Assembly: GCF_008728515.1 (NCBI RefSeq)
Contig: NC_044981.1
Location: 2,098,538 to 2,162,537 of the forward strand
Reading direction: 5' to 3'
DNA from: Papio anubis
Lineage: Eukaryota; Chordata; Mammalia; Primates; Cercopithecidae
Length of the DNA stretch: 64,000 nucleotides
The notes under the pieces are model-generated. The model saw only the letters and a list, made by a program, of their open reading frames with translations, was not told the origin of the DNA and ran no database searches. A program made the translations under genes and the position numbers. Position 1 is the first letter of the stretch. The number at the start of each line of letters is the position of its first letter. This document shows positions 21,836 to 34,784 of the stretch, one piece after another.

Positions 21836-22309
21836 TGTAAACATAGAATTTCCTGTATTAAATCCCTTTCTACTTGAGATGCCTGTAGTGGCTTCTGTGT
21901 CCAGCTCTAACCCTTGGCTGACATGGCTCAAACTTCAGACCCAGCGCTCTTAACCAAGACTGGAAGACCAAAGAGATGACCTCCTGAGTGCATGAAAATG
22001 ACAGAGAGAGAAAGGTCAGGGCAACAGAAAGCATCCAGTGGAGAAGTAGAGACCATTTCCTTTTTTTTTTTTTTTTTTTTTTGGACCTTCCCTGAACTCC
22101 AAGATTTACACCAGATTTCCAGTTCAGGTAATAAACAGAGTAGAAGCACTGGATTTTTTAATAAAATCTTATACAATCCAACTTTGTTGGACATGAGACA
22201 ACTTAGATCCCTGCTTTTCCACTGGAATAAATTAGATCACATAAATCTTCTTTCTTAGAATGCATAGCAGAAGCAGCAGGGTTTTAGAAACAGAGTTAAA
22301 AGGCAACGA

Positions 22310-22640
22310 GATAGCTCTAAAATTTCTTTCTATTTTTTTGAGACGGGTTTCGCTCTTGTTGCCCAGTCTGGAGTGCAATGGTGTGATCTCGGCTCACCGC
22401 AACCTCTGCCTCCTGGGTTCAAGTGATTCTCCTGCCTCAGCCTCCTGAGTAGCTGGGATTACAGGCATGTGCCACCACACCTGGCTAATTTTTTGTATTT
22501 TTAGTAGATACAGGGTTTCTCCATGTTGGTCAAGCTGGTCTCAAACTCCTGACCTCAGGTGGTCCACCCACCTCGGCTTACCAAAGTGCTGGGATTACAG
22601 GTGTGAGCTACCACACCTGGCCGATAGCTCTAAAATTTCT
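22310..22640 (-). mobile_element. Alu with perfect 18-bp target-site duplication
   Basis: Antisense Alu (about 22328-22622) flanked by exact copies of gatagctctaaaatttct at 22310-22327 and 22623-22640. Confidence 0.95.
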
Positions 22641-22930
22641 AGGAAGTTCCTGAAATCTGTCACCTCAACTTTGGAATATACCATCCTACAAATGAAATCA
22701 GACTATAACAAGTTTTTTGAATGATGCATTTAGAAAAGGAAAAAAAAAAGGTATTCAAAATAATTGAGCACATTTATTTGTTTTCTCTTATATCCTCACT
22801 CATGTAATTTCCCATCAGAGAGCTGTCTTCAGGCAAATGAGTATTACAAGTATGAGTTCTGGGCCATGTGTATACCTATCTATAGCAGGCTCTGTATGTG
22901 AGCCTGAGTCACTTTGTCTCTAGCTCCTCT
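22641..22930. other. nothing recognised
   Basis: Short AT-rich interval between two Alus. Confidence 0.35.
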
Positions 22931-22933
22931 GGG

Positions 22934-22966
<33 letters not shown>

Positions 22967-23242
22967 TGTTGAGATGGAGTCTCGCTCTGTCACCCAGCCT
23001 GGGGTGCAGGGGTATGATCTGAGTTCACTGCAACCCCCACCTCCCGGGTTCAAGCAATTCTCCCGCCTCAGCCTCCTGAGTAGCTGGGATTACAGGCATG
23101 TGCCACCACGCCCAGCTAATTTTTGCATTTTTGGCAGAGATAGGGTTCACCAGGCTGGTCTTGAACTCCTGACTTCAAGTGATCCGCCCACCTTGGCCCC
23201 CCAAAGTGCTGGGGTTACAGGCATCAGCCACCGCACCCGGCC
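22931..23242 (-). mobile_element. Alu with (GTT)n tail
   Basis: Antisense Alu preceded by an uninterrupted (GTT)n run at about 22934-22964, which derives from its tail. The flank gctcctctg recurs on both sides. Confidence 0.94.
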
Positions 23243-24789
23243 TGCTCCTCTGTTTTTTAATTTTTCTTTTTTCCTTTTTTTTTTTTTCTTTTGACCAATA
23301 GTCTTCAAGCTAGAAAACTTCATTGGGGACATTTTATTGGGAAGGTTTTCCACTCTAATAATCTCAATTTCTCAATGTGCTAAAACCCAGGGAGCAGAGC
23401 CTTGGAATCATTGCTATACTGTCTAATTAGAACCTCCTCTCAAGGAACACAGCATTGCTTTTCTGTTAGCAGCATCAAACCCAGAGAGGAAAAGCATGTG
23501 AAGGTTTAAGTCTTCCATGGCCCTTATTTTCCCCTCGGGATTTGAGAACATGCATATGCCCACTCCTCCCTTTGTAACATTTCTTAAAGCCTTGCTCAAT
23601 AAAAGTGAATCTCTAATAACATAAAACACTAGAGATGAAGTAATACATTGTTCTTTAAAATAGATGAGGTAATAAAACACCATTGACTGCTATGGAAACT
23701 TTCCAGTTCCTGGTTACTAGTCTGATTCTTAGAATGTGTCAAAATTGCCTCAAGGTTAAGATATTGGTCTTATTGCTAATTCTAAGCACTGTAATGCCAG
23801 AGAAACCTTACCATTTTGTACTAATATGTTTAACATTTTCAAGATGCTGTCATAAATCTCAGGCTCCTCATGGCTGAGTCCACTTCAACTAGTAATGGCT
23901 TCCAGTCATTTTTGATGACTGGTAAAGGGTTGGCTAAGGGCCTAATCTGCATAGCTAATGGGAATGCTAAGACTGTAAAGGCAAGCATCACGAATCCTAT
24001 GCAATAGAGAATTTGCTAGACCTTCTGGGAAAGAGAACTTTGATCCTAATGAATTTTTTTACATGGCCCCCTCATTCCCACTAAGATCTTTCATCAACCT
24101 CCAGGAGGCATGCCTTGGGAAACTCGCCCTAGGATAGAAGAGTGCTGAAGAGTATCTGGGTTCTGTCCTGGATTGTGTCCTAATTGTTAGTGAGAAGACC
24201 CACTTTTGACTTGACGTTGGATAAGATCACTAAGTAATCCTCACATGCAACTCTGGGATAATTTGTTCCATATTCTCAAGCAAACTCTAAGTCTTGAAAA
24301 AGCAAGCTGCTCCTCTGGGAACCTGGCCAAAAAAGCAGTAAGCGCTAGTGAAGATGGGACCTTCAGCAGCCAGTGAGCAGTAGAGATAGTTGTGGCAAAA
24401 TCAGTATCAGCTGCGATCCTGGCAAAATGACCATGGCTTCAAATAATCATGACAGACACTATGGCTTGGCTCCCAACGCAAGAAGTGTTCAGCCAAGTAA
24501 AGTGTTCAGTGAAAACGCCAGGGAGTTAATCCTGATTTGTCTAAAGCCATCATATTAGTTCCGTTCCCCTTGTCAATGAAGGACTTAGGCATAGCCATGT
24601 TATGCAACCCTAGCCCCTGAGTTGAAATAGGTGGAATTATTCTGCTATTAAGTCCCTCCTGCCCACCTCCTATAGGAGATATCCTCAGGTTAGTGTTGAA
24701 GGCATTCAGCCTTTCCTGTCTGAGGTCCTTCCAGATTCCTGCCTGATGGCAGCGCATCATTCTATGGGTAATTAGGATAGGGCTCTGCT
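23243..24789. other. 1.5 kb with no recognised element
   Basis: No Alu, L1 or MaLR landmarks apart from a T-rich tract at 23260-23290. The composition is balanced, and short frames occur on both strands (for example 107 codons at 24829-24506, minus) without recognisable domains. Some of it could be a decayed retroviral or DNA element that I cannot name. Confidence 0.35.
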
Positions 24790-25265
24790 GGGCAGTTATT
24801 CTGCTCCTTGTGACATTAACTGGAGTCACTCAGTGGTATTCAGATGGTGACTGGAGAGTTCATAAAGTCTTCCCTCACAGTCTCGTGCCTTGACAGGGAA
24901 GTCTGGAAAACAGGGCTCAGATGGAATCTAAGTGGCCAGGCCCTCTCTCCCTGGCCTGTCTGTGGCCTCTCCACATGGTGCCTTCAGTGTGGGAGACAGC
25001 TCACATGGTGAGTCAGTACTACCAGGTATAGGGTTCTAAAAGACTGAGGGAAAAACTGCAAGACTCCTTATGACTTAGCCTTGAAGTCTTAGAACATCAC
25101 TTCTTCTCACATTCTACTGGTTAAAGTAAGACACTAAGACCAGTCCAAACTCAACAGGAAGGAATTAGATTCCACATCTCAATGTGAGGAGCAGCATGAA
25201 TATGCAGAGAGGAAAGGAATTGATTGTGGCCCTCTTTGAAAACTATCTCAGGCCATCCTTGGGTC
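24790..25265. mobile_element. ancient interspersed repeat, copy A (family uncertain)
   Basis: Contains ctgtggcctctccacatgg, a cacattctactggtt block followed by aagtaagacactaagacc, and attagattccacatctc. These landmarks recur in the same order in copies near 25.4 and 26.0 kb. Confidence 0.55.
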
Positions 25266-25317
25266 ACCTCAATTCATAGCTCTTATGCAAAATACACTCA
25301 CCTCTAGCATTTGTTTT

Positions 25318-25830
25318 CTATGCTGTGTAACAAATTACTACAAACATAGCAGCCTTAAATAATACACATTTATTATCTTAGTTTCTGTGGGGCAGGAGCC
25401 TGGGCATGACTCAGCTAGGTCCTCTGCTCAGGGTCTCATGTGACTGCAGTCAAGGTGTCAGATGAGCTATATTCTCATCTGGAGGCTTGGCAGGGGAAGA
25501 GTGTACTTCCAAGTTCATTAGGTTGGTGGAAGAATTCACTCCATTGTGGATGTATGACTGAGGACCCTGGCTTTTTGGTAGCTGTCAGAAGAGGCCAGTC
25601 TTGGGTCCTAGATACCACCTGTGGCTCCTTACGATGTGGGTTTTCTCAACATAGCTACTTACTGCGTGAAGCCAGCAAAAAGAATCTCCCAGTCCAGTAT
25701 GCTAAGACAGAGCCTTGTATAACATAAGTCCCACCCTCACTCAAGGGGAGGGGAATGTTAAGAAGACATGAACAGCAAGAGGTGAAAATAATTGACCCTA
25801 GGACCTGTCCATCACATTCCCTTTTTGGAG
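25318..25830. mobile_element. ancient interspersed repeat, copy B (family uncertain)
   Basis: Has the start landmarks tgtgtaacaaattactacaaac, catttattatctta and tttctgtggggcagg of the same repeat type as its neighbours, then a diverged body ending near the caaggggaggggaa motif. The 95-codon frame at 25440-25727 is inside it and is not a gene. Confidence 0.55.
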
Positions 25831-25869
25831 GCCCCAAATTTGATGGTTTAATTAAAGAAAAAAAAATGT

Positions 25870-26390
25870 TATTATCTCTTGTGGTTCTATGTGTTGGCTG
25901 AGCTTCAGATGGGAAGTTGTTACTTGGGATTTTGATTCTGGTTGCAGTCAGATGGCATCTGGAGCAGGGATCCTCTGAAGGTTTGATTGGGTTAGAAGTT
26001 CAAAATGGCTTCTTCACACACATGTTTCTTGCCTGGGTTGGGATGACAAGAATGCAAGGGCCTGGCTAAGCATTTCTTTCTCTCCATGAAGCCCTCTCCA
26101 TGTGGCTGGCCTGGGCTTTCTCATAGTGTGGGAGTCTGAGTGGTGGGACTTACACATGGTAGTTCACTTCACAAAAGTAAACATTGCAACAGTCCTAGGA
26201 GGAAGCTGCAAGGCTTTGGATGGTGTGGGCTCAGCAGTCATGCAGTGCAATTTCTGTCACATTCTGTTAATCAAAAGCAAGTTACAAGGCCAGCCCAGAT
26301 TCAAGGGGTGGGGACTCCCCTAGGGTGTGAATCATAGGAGGTACAGCTTATTGGGGGAGCTATTTGTGGAGACTATTAAATATATCAACT
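25870..26390. mobile_element. ancient interspersed repeat, copy C (family uncertain)
   Basis: Shares ctccatgtggctggcctggg, tcacattctgttaatcaaaagc, aaggccagcccagattcaag and gggtggggac with the other copies. Confidence 0.55.
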
Positions 26391-26573
26391 TGGAAAAGCA
26401 ACGTAATTATATGGTTTCTAAAACTACCTCCCACAAGAACATCACCAAGATTTATATTCAGATTCCATGTCACAGATTTTGACTGAGAAACTAATGCCAT
26501 GCTGGTGCATTATTTAATAAAGCCAGGCATCAAACATGCATAGTCACATGGTCACAATGAAAGTATGTACCTA

Positions 26574-26874
26574 GGCCAGGTGCGGTGGCTCATGCCTATA
26601 ATCCCAGCACTTTGGGAGGCTGAGGCAGGTGGATCACCTGAGGTTGGGAGTTCAAGACCACCCTGACCAACATGGAAAAACCCCATCTCTACTAAAAATA
26701 CAAGATTAGCCAGGTGTGGTGGCACGTGCCTGTAATCCCAGCTACTCGGGAGGCTGAGGCAGGATAATGGCTTGAACCCAGGAGGTGGAGGTTGCAAGTG
26801 AGCCAAGATCATGCCATTGCCCTCCAGCCTGGGCAACAAGAGTGAAACTCCATCTCAAAAAAAAAAAAAAACAA
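26574..26874 (+). mobile_element. Alu
   Basis: Dimeric Alu. The flank agaaagtatgtacc / agaaagtatatacc recurs with one difference. Confidence 0.94.
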
Positions 26875-26889
26875 GAAAGTATATACCAT

Positions 26890-27542
26890 GCCATGGGCAT
26901 GCATTGTCCATTATCTCTGATAGCTCAGAGTTCATCACAACCAAGTGTGCTGGGCTGGAAAGGGTTTCCCTTCCTGAAAAGAGATGGGCAAAGACAAACT
27001 TAGCTTTCTGGTCGTGGGGGTTGTTCTGTAGGTATGATGCTTGGAGTTCTACTGGATATCCTGTGACTATGAAGGGAAAGTCAAATATTGTACAAAAGCA
27101 ACTCAGAATCCCGACATAATTGAGCTGCAATAGTAACCAACCCTGAAACTTCTTACCTTTAGACTTCTATGTGAGACAGTACATTCCTTATTTTTTTAAA
27201 CCACCTTAACTGGATTTTCTGTTCCTTGCAACTCAATACATTTTTTGTTTTAGCCAACTCATCTAAACTAATTTTGATCAATTTATTTTTATTGTTACAT
27301 CTCTCTAGACCACCAAATAGTGAACAAGAAAGGAGCCTGGAGCCACAGTAGGAGAACTTTAATGGCCGCTAAGAACATACAATCATCTGGCACCCTGACA
27401 GGGAAATTTGGGGCCTTTGGAGCTTCATGCTTGGAAAACCACACGCTTAATTTTCCTCCCTTAGTCCAAGTGGACTGAGAGACAAGCTTATGTTTTGTTT
27501 CTTATAAATTTTTGTTTTACACCCATCTGACCCTTAAACATT
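26890..27542. other. nothing recognised
   Basis: About 650 bp, AT-rich toward its 3' end, without recognised features. Confidence 0.35.
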
Positions 27543-27912
27543 GCTATGGTTTGAAAGTGATGCCTCCAAAATTCATGTGCTGGAAACTTAATCCCCAATG
27601 CAACAGAACCGGGAGGTGGGGCCTAATGGGAGATCTGTAAGTCATGAGGGCTTTGCCCTCATGAATGGATTAATGCTGGTATGAAAAGGGCTTGTGGAAG
27701 TGGGCTTTCTCTCTCTCGCCCTCTCTCCCAGTCTTCTGCCATGTGAGGACAGTGTTCCCCCTGCTGGAGGGTGCAGCAGTGAGGCACCGTCTTGGAACCA
27801 GAGACTAAATATGCTGGCAGCTTAATCCTGGGCTTCCCAGCGTCCAGAACTGTGAGAAATAAGTTTCTGTTCTTTAACATTTCCTAGTGTGTGGTATTCT
27901 GTTATAGCAGTG
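27543..27912 (+). mobile_element. MaLR LTR (MST/MLT1-type)
   Basis: Starts tgctatggtttgaaagtg, has catgaatggattaatgctgg and ccagaactgtgagaaataag, and ends at ctgttatagcagtgc. Confidence 0.85.
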
Positions 27913-27951
27913 CACACACACACACACACATACACACACACACACACACAA
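27913..27951. repeat. (CA)n microsatellite
   Basis: About 19 CA units with one TA interruption, starting at the end of the LTR. Confidence 0.95.
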
Positions 27952-28117
27952 AGATTGATAATAATTCTTCTCTTTTCTAACCCTAGCTTAATGTGGAAAA
28001 ACAAGTTTATATTTTAGGGGATTTATCCGTACTTACCCAAAACCTTGTATCATCTCCATCTGTTCCACTGGTTATTACCAAACTGAGAATTACTCAGTTG
28101 ACCTTTTGTGCAGGAGG

Positions 28118-28574
28118 GTATTAGTCTCCTAGGACTGCTGTAACAAAATACTACAAACTTGATGACTTAAAACAAATGTATTCTCTCACACTCTGGAGGC
28201 TGGAAATCTGAAATTAAGGTGTCCGCAGGCCCACATCCTCTCTGCAGGCTCTAGGGAAGGATTGTGTCTGCCTCTTCCTAGCTTATGGTGGTTGCCGGCA
28301 TTCCTTGGCCTTCCTTGGCTTATAGACACGTTGCTTCCCTCTTTGCCTCTGTAGTTACGTGACGTTCTCCCTGTGTGTGTCTGTGTTAAAAATTTCCCTC
28401 TTTTAATAAGGACGACAGTTGAATTGGGTCAGGGGCCACCCTATGCCGCTCTGACTTCATCTTACCTTGATAACATCTGTAAAGACCCTATTTCCAAATA
28501 AGGTCACATTTATACATACCAGAGGTCAGGACCCAAACATCTCTTTGGGGAACTCAATTCAACCCACAGCAGTC
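28118..28574 (-). mobile_element. MaLR LTR (MLT1-type)
   Basis: Antisense landmarks: tattagtctcctaggactgc, acaaaatactacaaac, taataaggacgacag and aataaggtcacatttatac. Confidence 0.85.
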
Positions 28575-28787
28575 AAGTCTATCAAAGGACTGATGTAGTA
28601 ATGAACATCACCCTCAGTGGGAAGAGTCTAATAAACTGTGTTGGCAAAAGACAAGAGCCTAAGGGCAGGTCGAGAAGGTTGATTGAGGAGGAAGGAGAAT
28701 GTAAAAAGAAGCTGGTAAAGTTTTCTGAGGAAATGGATTTCTCTTGGGTTGTCAGGAAAATCATATGGGGAGAATAAAGTCTTTTCT

Positions 28788-28990
28788 TCATTGAGCACTT
28801 GTAAGTTGGTAGCCTTTAGATGAAACATTTCATGTATTGTTTCAGTATTCCTCACAGCCTACAAGGTAGGAATATCTCCACTTTTTTTAGATAAGGAAGT
28901 TGGAACATAGGGAAGTTACAGTCAATTGCTTAAAGGTTATTTAGTAAATAAATGGCAAAGCCAGGAATGAAAGCCCTCTCTGTCTCACAG
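28788..28990 (-). mobile_element. MIR
   Basis: Antisense MIR with cattgagcacttg, acatttcatgtattg, cctcacagcctacaaggtag and aaagccaggaatgaaa. Confidence 0.75.
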
Positions 28991-29079
28991 CAAACTCTTT
29001 CCGTTTGTGAAAGTAATCCTGCACTAAGTCAATAAATAATTACCCCGTATGTAATATCTGCCAGGTACAGGACCCAGGG

Positions 29080-29545
29080 GTGTGTCGGGATATATGCTGC
29101 CAAACTGCCTTGGACAAAGGTGATCACAGTTTACATTTCCACATACACTGTAGGAAAGTGCCTGATTACACAGACCATTCCCAGCACTGAATATTCAACC
29201 CGGAATTGTTTAAAACTAGATGTTTAAAAAGTGGTATCTTGTTTTAATGTGCATGTTTTTGATTATTAGTGAAGTTGAACGTCTCTTCAAATGCTTATCT
29301 TAACCATTTCTATTTCCTTTTCTCTGAATTGTCTTGTCATATATTTTGCGCATTTTCTGTGAGGTTGTTTATCATATAGATTTGTTGAAGTTTTTTATAT
29401 ATGAGATCAAGATCACTGTGTCATTTTGTATGTTACAAATACATCCTCCCAGTAAGTTGCTTTTCATTTTGCTTTGTTTCTAGGAACTTACTTAGAAAGA
29501 TATTCCCCACAGCAAGATGATAACACTGTCCTTCTATTTTCTTCT
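29080..29545 (-). mobile_element. L1 fragment (old L1M-type)
   Basis: Antisense L1 landmarks such as gtagggaagtg, aatgtgcatgtttttgatta, agtgaagttgaacgtctcttc, gtcttgtcatatattttgcgc. It is interrupted by an Alu downstream. Confidence 0.7.
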
Positions 29546-29862
29546 GTATATGGTTGGTTGGTTTGTCTGTTTGAAGAGATAAGGTCCCCACTCTGCCCCA
29601 GGCTTCAGAGGTGTGATCCTAGCTCACTACAGCCTACAACTTCTGTGCTCAAGCGGAGGACCCTCCCACCTCAGCCTCCCGAGTAGCTGGGACTACTGGC
29701 ACGTACCACCATGCCTGGTATTTATTTATTTATTTTTGTAGAGATTTTTTTTTTGCCACTGTTTTGCCCAGGCTTGTCTCAAACTCCTTACCTCAAACGA
29801 TCCTCCTGCCTCTTGGCCTCCCAAAGTGTTGGATTATAGGTGTAAGCCAGTAGTCACCACTG
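29546..29862 (-). mobile_element. Alu (diverged)
   Basis: Antisense diverged Alu with an internal (TTTA)n and T-run at 29719-29754. Confidence 0.88.
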
Positions 29863-30145
29863 TACATGTATTTTTATATAAAATGTAATAAAATGTTTTT
29901 TCTCAACTGGACAGTCATTGATCAATGATCTCAAAGCTATCTGTTGATTAGTCCATCCTCCCCCCACTAATTTGATATTTTGTCTTGATTGTATCTTGAA
30001 TTGGAATTTACAAATAGGTATTTTACTAGAAGCTCATTTGTTTAACTGGATTAATTTTCTAACCTTTCAGTGTCAAACTTTTTCAATATGATAGCTTAAT
30101 CATTTCCCCTTTATGATTCTTCATTTTTTAAATTTATATTCTATT

Positions 30146-30445
30146 CTTTTTTTTTTTTTTTGACAAAATCTTGCTCTGTCACCCAGGCTGGATTGCAGTG
30201 GCGCAATCTCAGCTCACTGCAACTTCCACCTCCCAGGTTCAAGCAGTTCTCCTGTCTCAGCCTCCCAAGTAGCTGTGATTACAGGCACATGCCACCACAC
30301 CCGGCTAATTTTTTTGTATTTTTAGTAGAGACGGGGTTTCACCACATTGGCCAGGCTGTTTTCAAACTCCTGACCTCAAGTGGTCCCCCCGTCTTGGCCT
30401 TCCAAAGTGCTGGGATTACAGGCGTAAGCCACCACACCCAGCTAT
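30146..30445 (-). mobile_element. Alu
   Basis: Antisense dimeric Alu flanked by ttctattctt on both sides. Confidence 0.94.
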
Positions 30446-30954
30446 GTTCTATTCTTACACATTTTCTCTTCCTAGAAAATATCAGAATTATCTAATTCTT
30501 TCCACTAGGATTTTTTCTTTGCAGGGGGACTAATATTACATTTACAGATTAATATAAAATCCTTATATTTTATATTAATATGTATAGAATTATTTTCTAC
30601 CAATTTATTTACGACTTAAAGTTTTAAAGTTTTGTCACTTAGCTCTTACATTTTCCTTATTACATTTCAACCAAGGTTTTATAATTTATGTTGCAATTGT
30701 GAGTGGGAATCTATTTTTCCTGATATTTCCTTTTATTGTTATTGTTGAAAAAATAAGAAACCAAAATATAGAATCCATTATTTCTGCATCTTGATCTTTT
30801 TTTCCACACTACTGGATTTACCATAATCAATTCTTTATGTCTTCCTGAAAGTCCTCTCGTTTCTGATAAGCTAGTTCTAGCTCTCCTGGCTTTCTAGTGC
30901 TTTTATGGACATTAAACATTATATATATTTAATTATATAAAGATTATATATTTT
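30446..30954. other. AT-rich, nothing recognised
   Basis: About 500 bp, very AT-rich; possibly old L1 but not identifiable by eye. Confidence 0.35.
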
Positions 30955-31310
30955 TTAAAGTGACTTTATGTTTTATAGCAGTTTTAGATTTATAGCAAAA
31001 TTGAACAGAAGGTACAGAGAGTTCCCATATCCCCCTCTTGTCACACACTCACAACCTTCTTCACTATCAGCATCTCCCACCAAAGTAGTACATTTGTTAT
31101 AATCAATGAACCTGCACTGACACAATATTATTACCCAAACTCCACAGTTTACATAGGGTTCAACAAGTGTTGTACATCCTATGGGTATGGACAAATGTAT
31201 AATGGCATGTATTTACCATTATATAATAGTATCATACAGGATAGTTCCACTGCCCTCTGTGCTCTGCCTATTCATCCCTCTCTCCTTGCAACCCCTGACA
31301 ACCACAGATC

Positions 31311-31612
31311 TTTTTTTTTTTTTCTCTTTGAGACAGAGTCTCGCTCAGTTGCCCAGGCTGGAGTGCAGTGGCGCGATCTAGGCTCACTGTAAGCTTCGCC
31401 TCCCGGGTTTACGCCATTATCCTGCCTCAGCCTCCCGAGTAGCTGGGACCACAGGCGCCCGCCACCACGCCCGGCTACTTTTTTGTATTTTTTTAGTAGA
31501 GACGGGGTTTCACCGTGTTTGCCAGGATGGTCTCGATCTCCTGACCTCGTGATCCACTCCTCTCGGCCTCCCAAAGTGCTGGGATTACAGGCATGAGCCA
31601 CCGCGCCCGGCC
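31311..31612 (-). mobile_element. AluY in L1
   Basis: Near-consensus antisense Alu. The target motif gacaaccac occurs just before (31297-31305) and directly after (31613-31621). Confidence 0.95.
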
Positions 31613-32709
31613 GACAACCACTGATCTTTTTACTGTCTTCATAGTTTTACCTTTTTCAAAGGTCATGTTGTTGGAATCATACTGTATATGGCCTTTTCAC
31701 ATTGGTTTCTTTTACTTAGTAATATGCATTTAAGGTTCCTCTATATCTTTTCTTGGCATGATAGATTATTTCTTTTTATCACTGAACAATATTCCATTGT
31801 CTGAATCTACCAGAGTTTGTTTAGTCGTTCACCCACTGAAGGATGTCTTGGTAGCTTCCAAGTGTGGGCAATTAGTAATAATGACGTTACAAACATCTTT
31901 GCACACGTTTTTTGGTGGACAAAGTTTTTACCACAAAACTTTGTTTTGTAAATAGTAAGGTATGTGATTGCTGGATTATGTGGCAAGAGTATGTTTAGTT
32001 TTGTAAGAAACTGCCAAACTATCTTCCAGAGTGTCTGGACCATTTTGCATCCCCACCATCAATGAATGAAAATTCCTGCTGTTGCACATCTTTGTCAGCA
32101 CGTGGTTTCATCAGGCGTTCTGGATTTTGGCCGTTCTAATAGATGTGTAGTGTCATTTTAATTTACAATTCTCTAATGACATGCAATGTTGAGCATCTTT
32201 TCATGTGCTTATTTGCCATCTATATACTTTATTTGGTGAGATATTTATTCAGGTCTTTTGCCCACTTTTTAAATTGAGTTATTCCTTTCCTTATTGTTGA
32301 GTTTTAAGAGTTCTTTGCATATTTTGGATAACAATCATTTATCAGATATGTGTTTTGCAAATATTTTCTCCCAGTCTGTGACTTGAGAGTCCTTTCATAG
32401 AGCAATTTTTAATTTTAATGAAGCTTTGCATATCAATTTTATCTTTGTTACTGTATTTTAAAAACAATCATCATACCCAAGGACATCTAGATTTTCTCTT
32501 ACATTATCTTCTGGGAGTTTTATAATTTTGCACTTAATATTTAGGTCTATGATCCATTTGAGTTAACTGTTGTGAAAGATGTAATCTCTGTGTCTCGATT
32601 CAGTTTTTTTTTTGTTTGCTTGTTTGTTTGTTTTTGCGTATGGATGGCCAGTTGTTCCAGCACATTTGAGGAAAAGACTGTCTTTTCTTCATGGAGTTTT
32701 CTTTGCTTC

Positions 32710-33017
32710 TTTTTTTTTTTTTTTTTTTTTTTTTGAGACGGAGTCTCTCTCTGTCGCCCAGGCTGGAGTGCAGTGGCCGGATCTCAGCTCACTACAAGCT
32801 CCAGCTCCCGGGTTCCCGCCATTCTCCTGCCTCAGCCTCCTGAGTAGCTGGGACTACAGGCGCCCGCCACCACGCCCGGCTAGTTTTTTGTATTTTTTTA
32901 GTAAAGACGGGGTTTCACCGTGTTAGCCGGGATGGTCTTGATCTCCTGACCTCGTGATCCGCCCGTCTCGGCCTCCCAAAGTGCTGGGATTACAGGCTTG
33001 AGCCACCGCGCCCGGCC
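32710..33017 (-). mobile_element. young AluY of Old World monkey (YR-like) type in L1
   Basis: Near-consensus Alu with gtggccggatctcagctc and acaggcttgagccaccgc (reverse complements of the monkey-type motifs). Flanked by ttctttgcttctttttt on both sides. Confidence 0.95.
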
Positions 33018-34389
33018 TTCTTTGCTTCTTTTTCAAAAGTCAGTTGTTATGTGGTTCTATTCCTGGGCTCTCTATTCTGTCCCACTAATCTACTTGTCCA
33101 TTCTTTTGCTAATATCGTACCATTTTGATTACTGAAGCTTTATAGCAAGTCTTGAAGTCAAGTAGTGTCAGTCCACAACCCTGTTTTTCTCTTTGAATAT
33201 TGATTTGGCTGTTCTAGGTCTTTCATCTCTCCATATAAATTCAATAATCAGTTTGTAAGTATCCACAAAATAACTTGCTGGAATTTTGATTGAGATTGCA
33301 TTGAGTCCCTGTTGAGTCCCTATTATATAGTGTTTAATAAACCACCCCAAAATGAGATCAAGTTGGGAAGAATTGACATCTTGACAATATTGTCTTCCCA
33401 CCCATGAAAATAAAATATCTCTCCATTTTATTTAGTTCTTCGATTTCTATTATCACAGTTTTATAGATTTTCTTATGTATGTTATGTACATATTTTGTTA
33501 GATTTATACCTAAGTATATAACTTTTGGGGTGCTAATGTAAATGGTATTGTGTTTGTAATTTTATCTATTTGTTTATTGTTCATTTTTATGAAAGAGATA
33601 GATTTTTACAAATTGACCTTACATCCTGCATCCTTACCATAATTATTTATAAGGGCCGGGAGATTTTTGGAGACTCTTCTCAATTGTCGATGTAGATGAT
33701 TGTGTCATCTATGAACAAAGACAGTTTTATTTCTTTCTTCCCAATCAGTATACATTTTATTTCCTTTTTTGTCCAACTGCACTAGCTAGGACTGCCAGTA
33801 AGATGTTGAAAAAGAGTGGCAAGAGGGGTCACCCTTGTCTTGTTCCTAATCTTAGCCAGAAAACTTCTAATTTCTCACTATTAGGCATGATATTAACTAT
33901 AGGACTTTAAATGTATACATTATTTATACATTATTTATAAGGTATAGGAAGCTCCTCACTATTCTTAGTAGGCTGAGTGTTTTTATCATGAACAGGCATT
34001 GGATTTTGTCAAATGTCTTTTCTGCATATATTGATGAGATCATGTGATTTCCTTTTTTAGCCTGTTGATGTGATGGACTACATTAATTGATTTTTGAATG
34101 TTGAGCCAGCCTTATGTATGTGGGATAAATCCCTGTGGATCATGGCATATATTTCATTTTATACATTTCAGATTTAGTTTGCTGGATTTTTTATATGAAA
34201 TTTCATATAATTTCATTAGGATATTGGAATAAAAAAGATGTAGATGCATATATTCAGTCATTCCTTTTGCCCCGGTTATATTTCTAAAAGCTTAACAAAA
34301 GTCTGGAGAAATCTCTTTTATGTTCTGAGGAGTTAAAAATTATATTACAAGGAAGCAACAAGAGAAAAGGCTCATCCCCAATTGTTCCT

Positions 34390-34770
34390 GGTGCCTATTA
34401 TATTGCTTAGTAAACCACCCCAAAACTTGGTGATTTAAACAACAATGGTCATTTATGTTGCCTGTGAATTGCAGTCTGGGCAGGGCTCTGCAGGGAAGGC
34501 TCATCTCTGCCTCACAGGGACATTCAGTGGCTGGAAGGTCCACCTCCAGGCTGGCTAACACACAGTTGGCAAGTCGGTACTCCCTGCCTCTGTGTGGGAG
34601 CTCAGCCACAGCTCAGAGCTAGGCATTCTCACAGCACGATGGCTGGTTCCCAAGGCCAAGTATCCTGAGAGAGAGCTGGGTAGATGTTGTATTGCCTTCA
34701 GCTGTACTCTATTAGTCAAGGCAGTTGCAAAGTCACAGGCAGGCTGAAGGGGAGGGAAGAGAGACTCCAT
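34390..34770. mobile_element. ancient interspersed repeat, copy D (same type as 24.8-26.4 kb)
   Basis: Contains cttagtaaaccaccccaaaac, tgatttaaacaac, agctcagccacagctc, ggctggttcccaaggcc and a tactctattagtcaagg block of the same repeat type. It runs into an MLT1 LTR fragment. Confidence 0.5.
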
Positions 34771-34784
34771 GTGAGGACACAAGG

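Larger units (their letters stand above)
30955..34190 (-). mobile_element. L1 (older), antisense, interrupted by two Alus
   Basis: From the 3' UTR (ttatagcaaaattgaacag) through the reverse complement of ORF2 (for example aactgccaaactatcttcca, ctcccagtctgtgacttg, aagctttatagcaagtcttg), with many frame breaks. Two younger antisense Alus sit inside at 31311-31612 and 32710-33017. The region without the Alus is about 2.6 kb of L1 3' half. Confidence 0.88.

Noticed and set aside
22914..23294. 126-codon ORF with a poly-Cys run
   Set aside because: It is a translation of the (GTT)n tail and an antisense Alu.
27913..27951. CRISPR-like or regulatory interpretation of regular repeats ((CA)n here, (TG)n at 38.8 kb, (GTT)n at 22.9 and 49.6 kb)
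   Set aside because: Simple microsatellites; no spacers, and the genome is mammalian.
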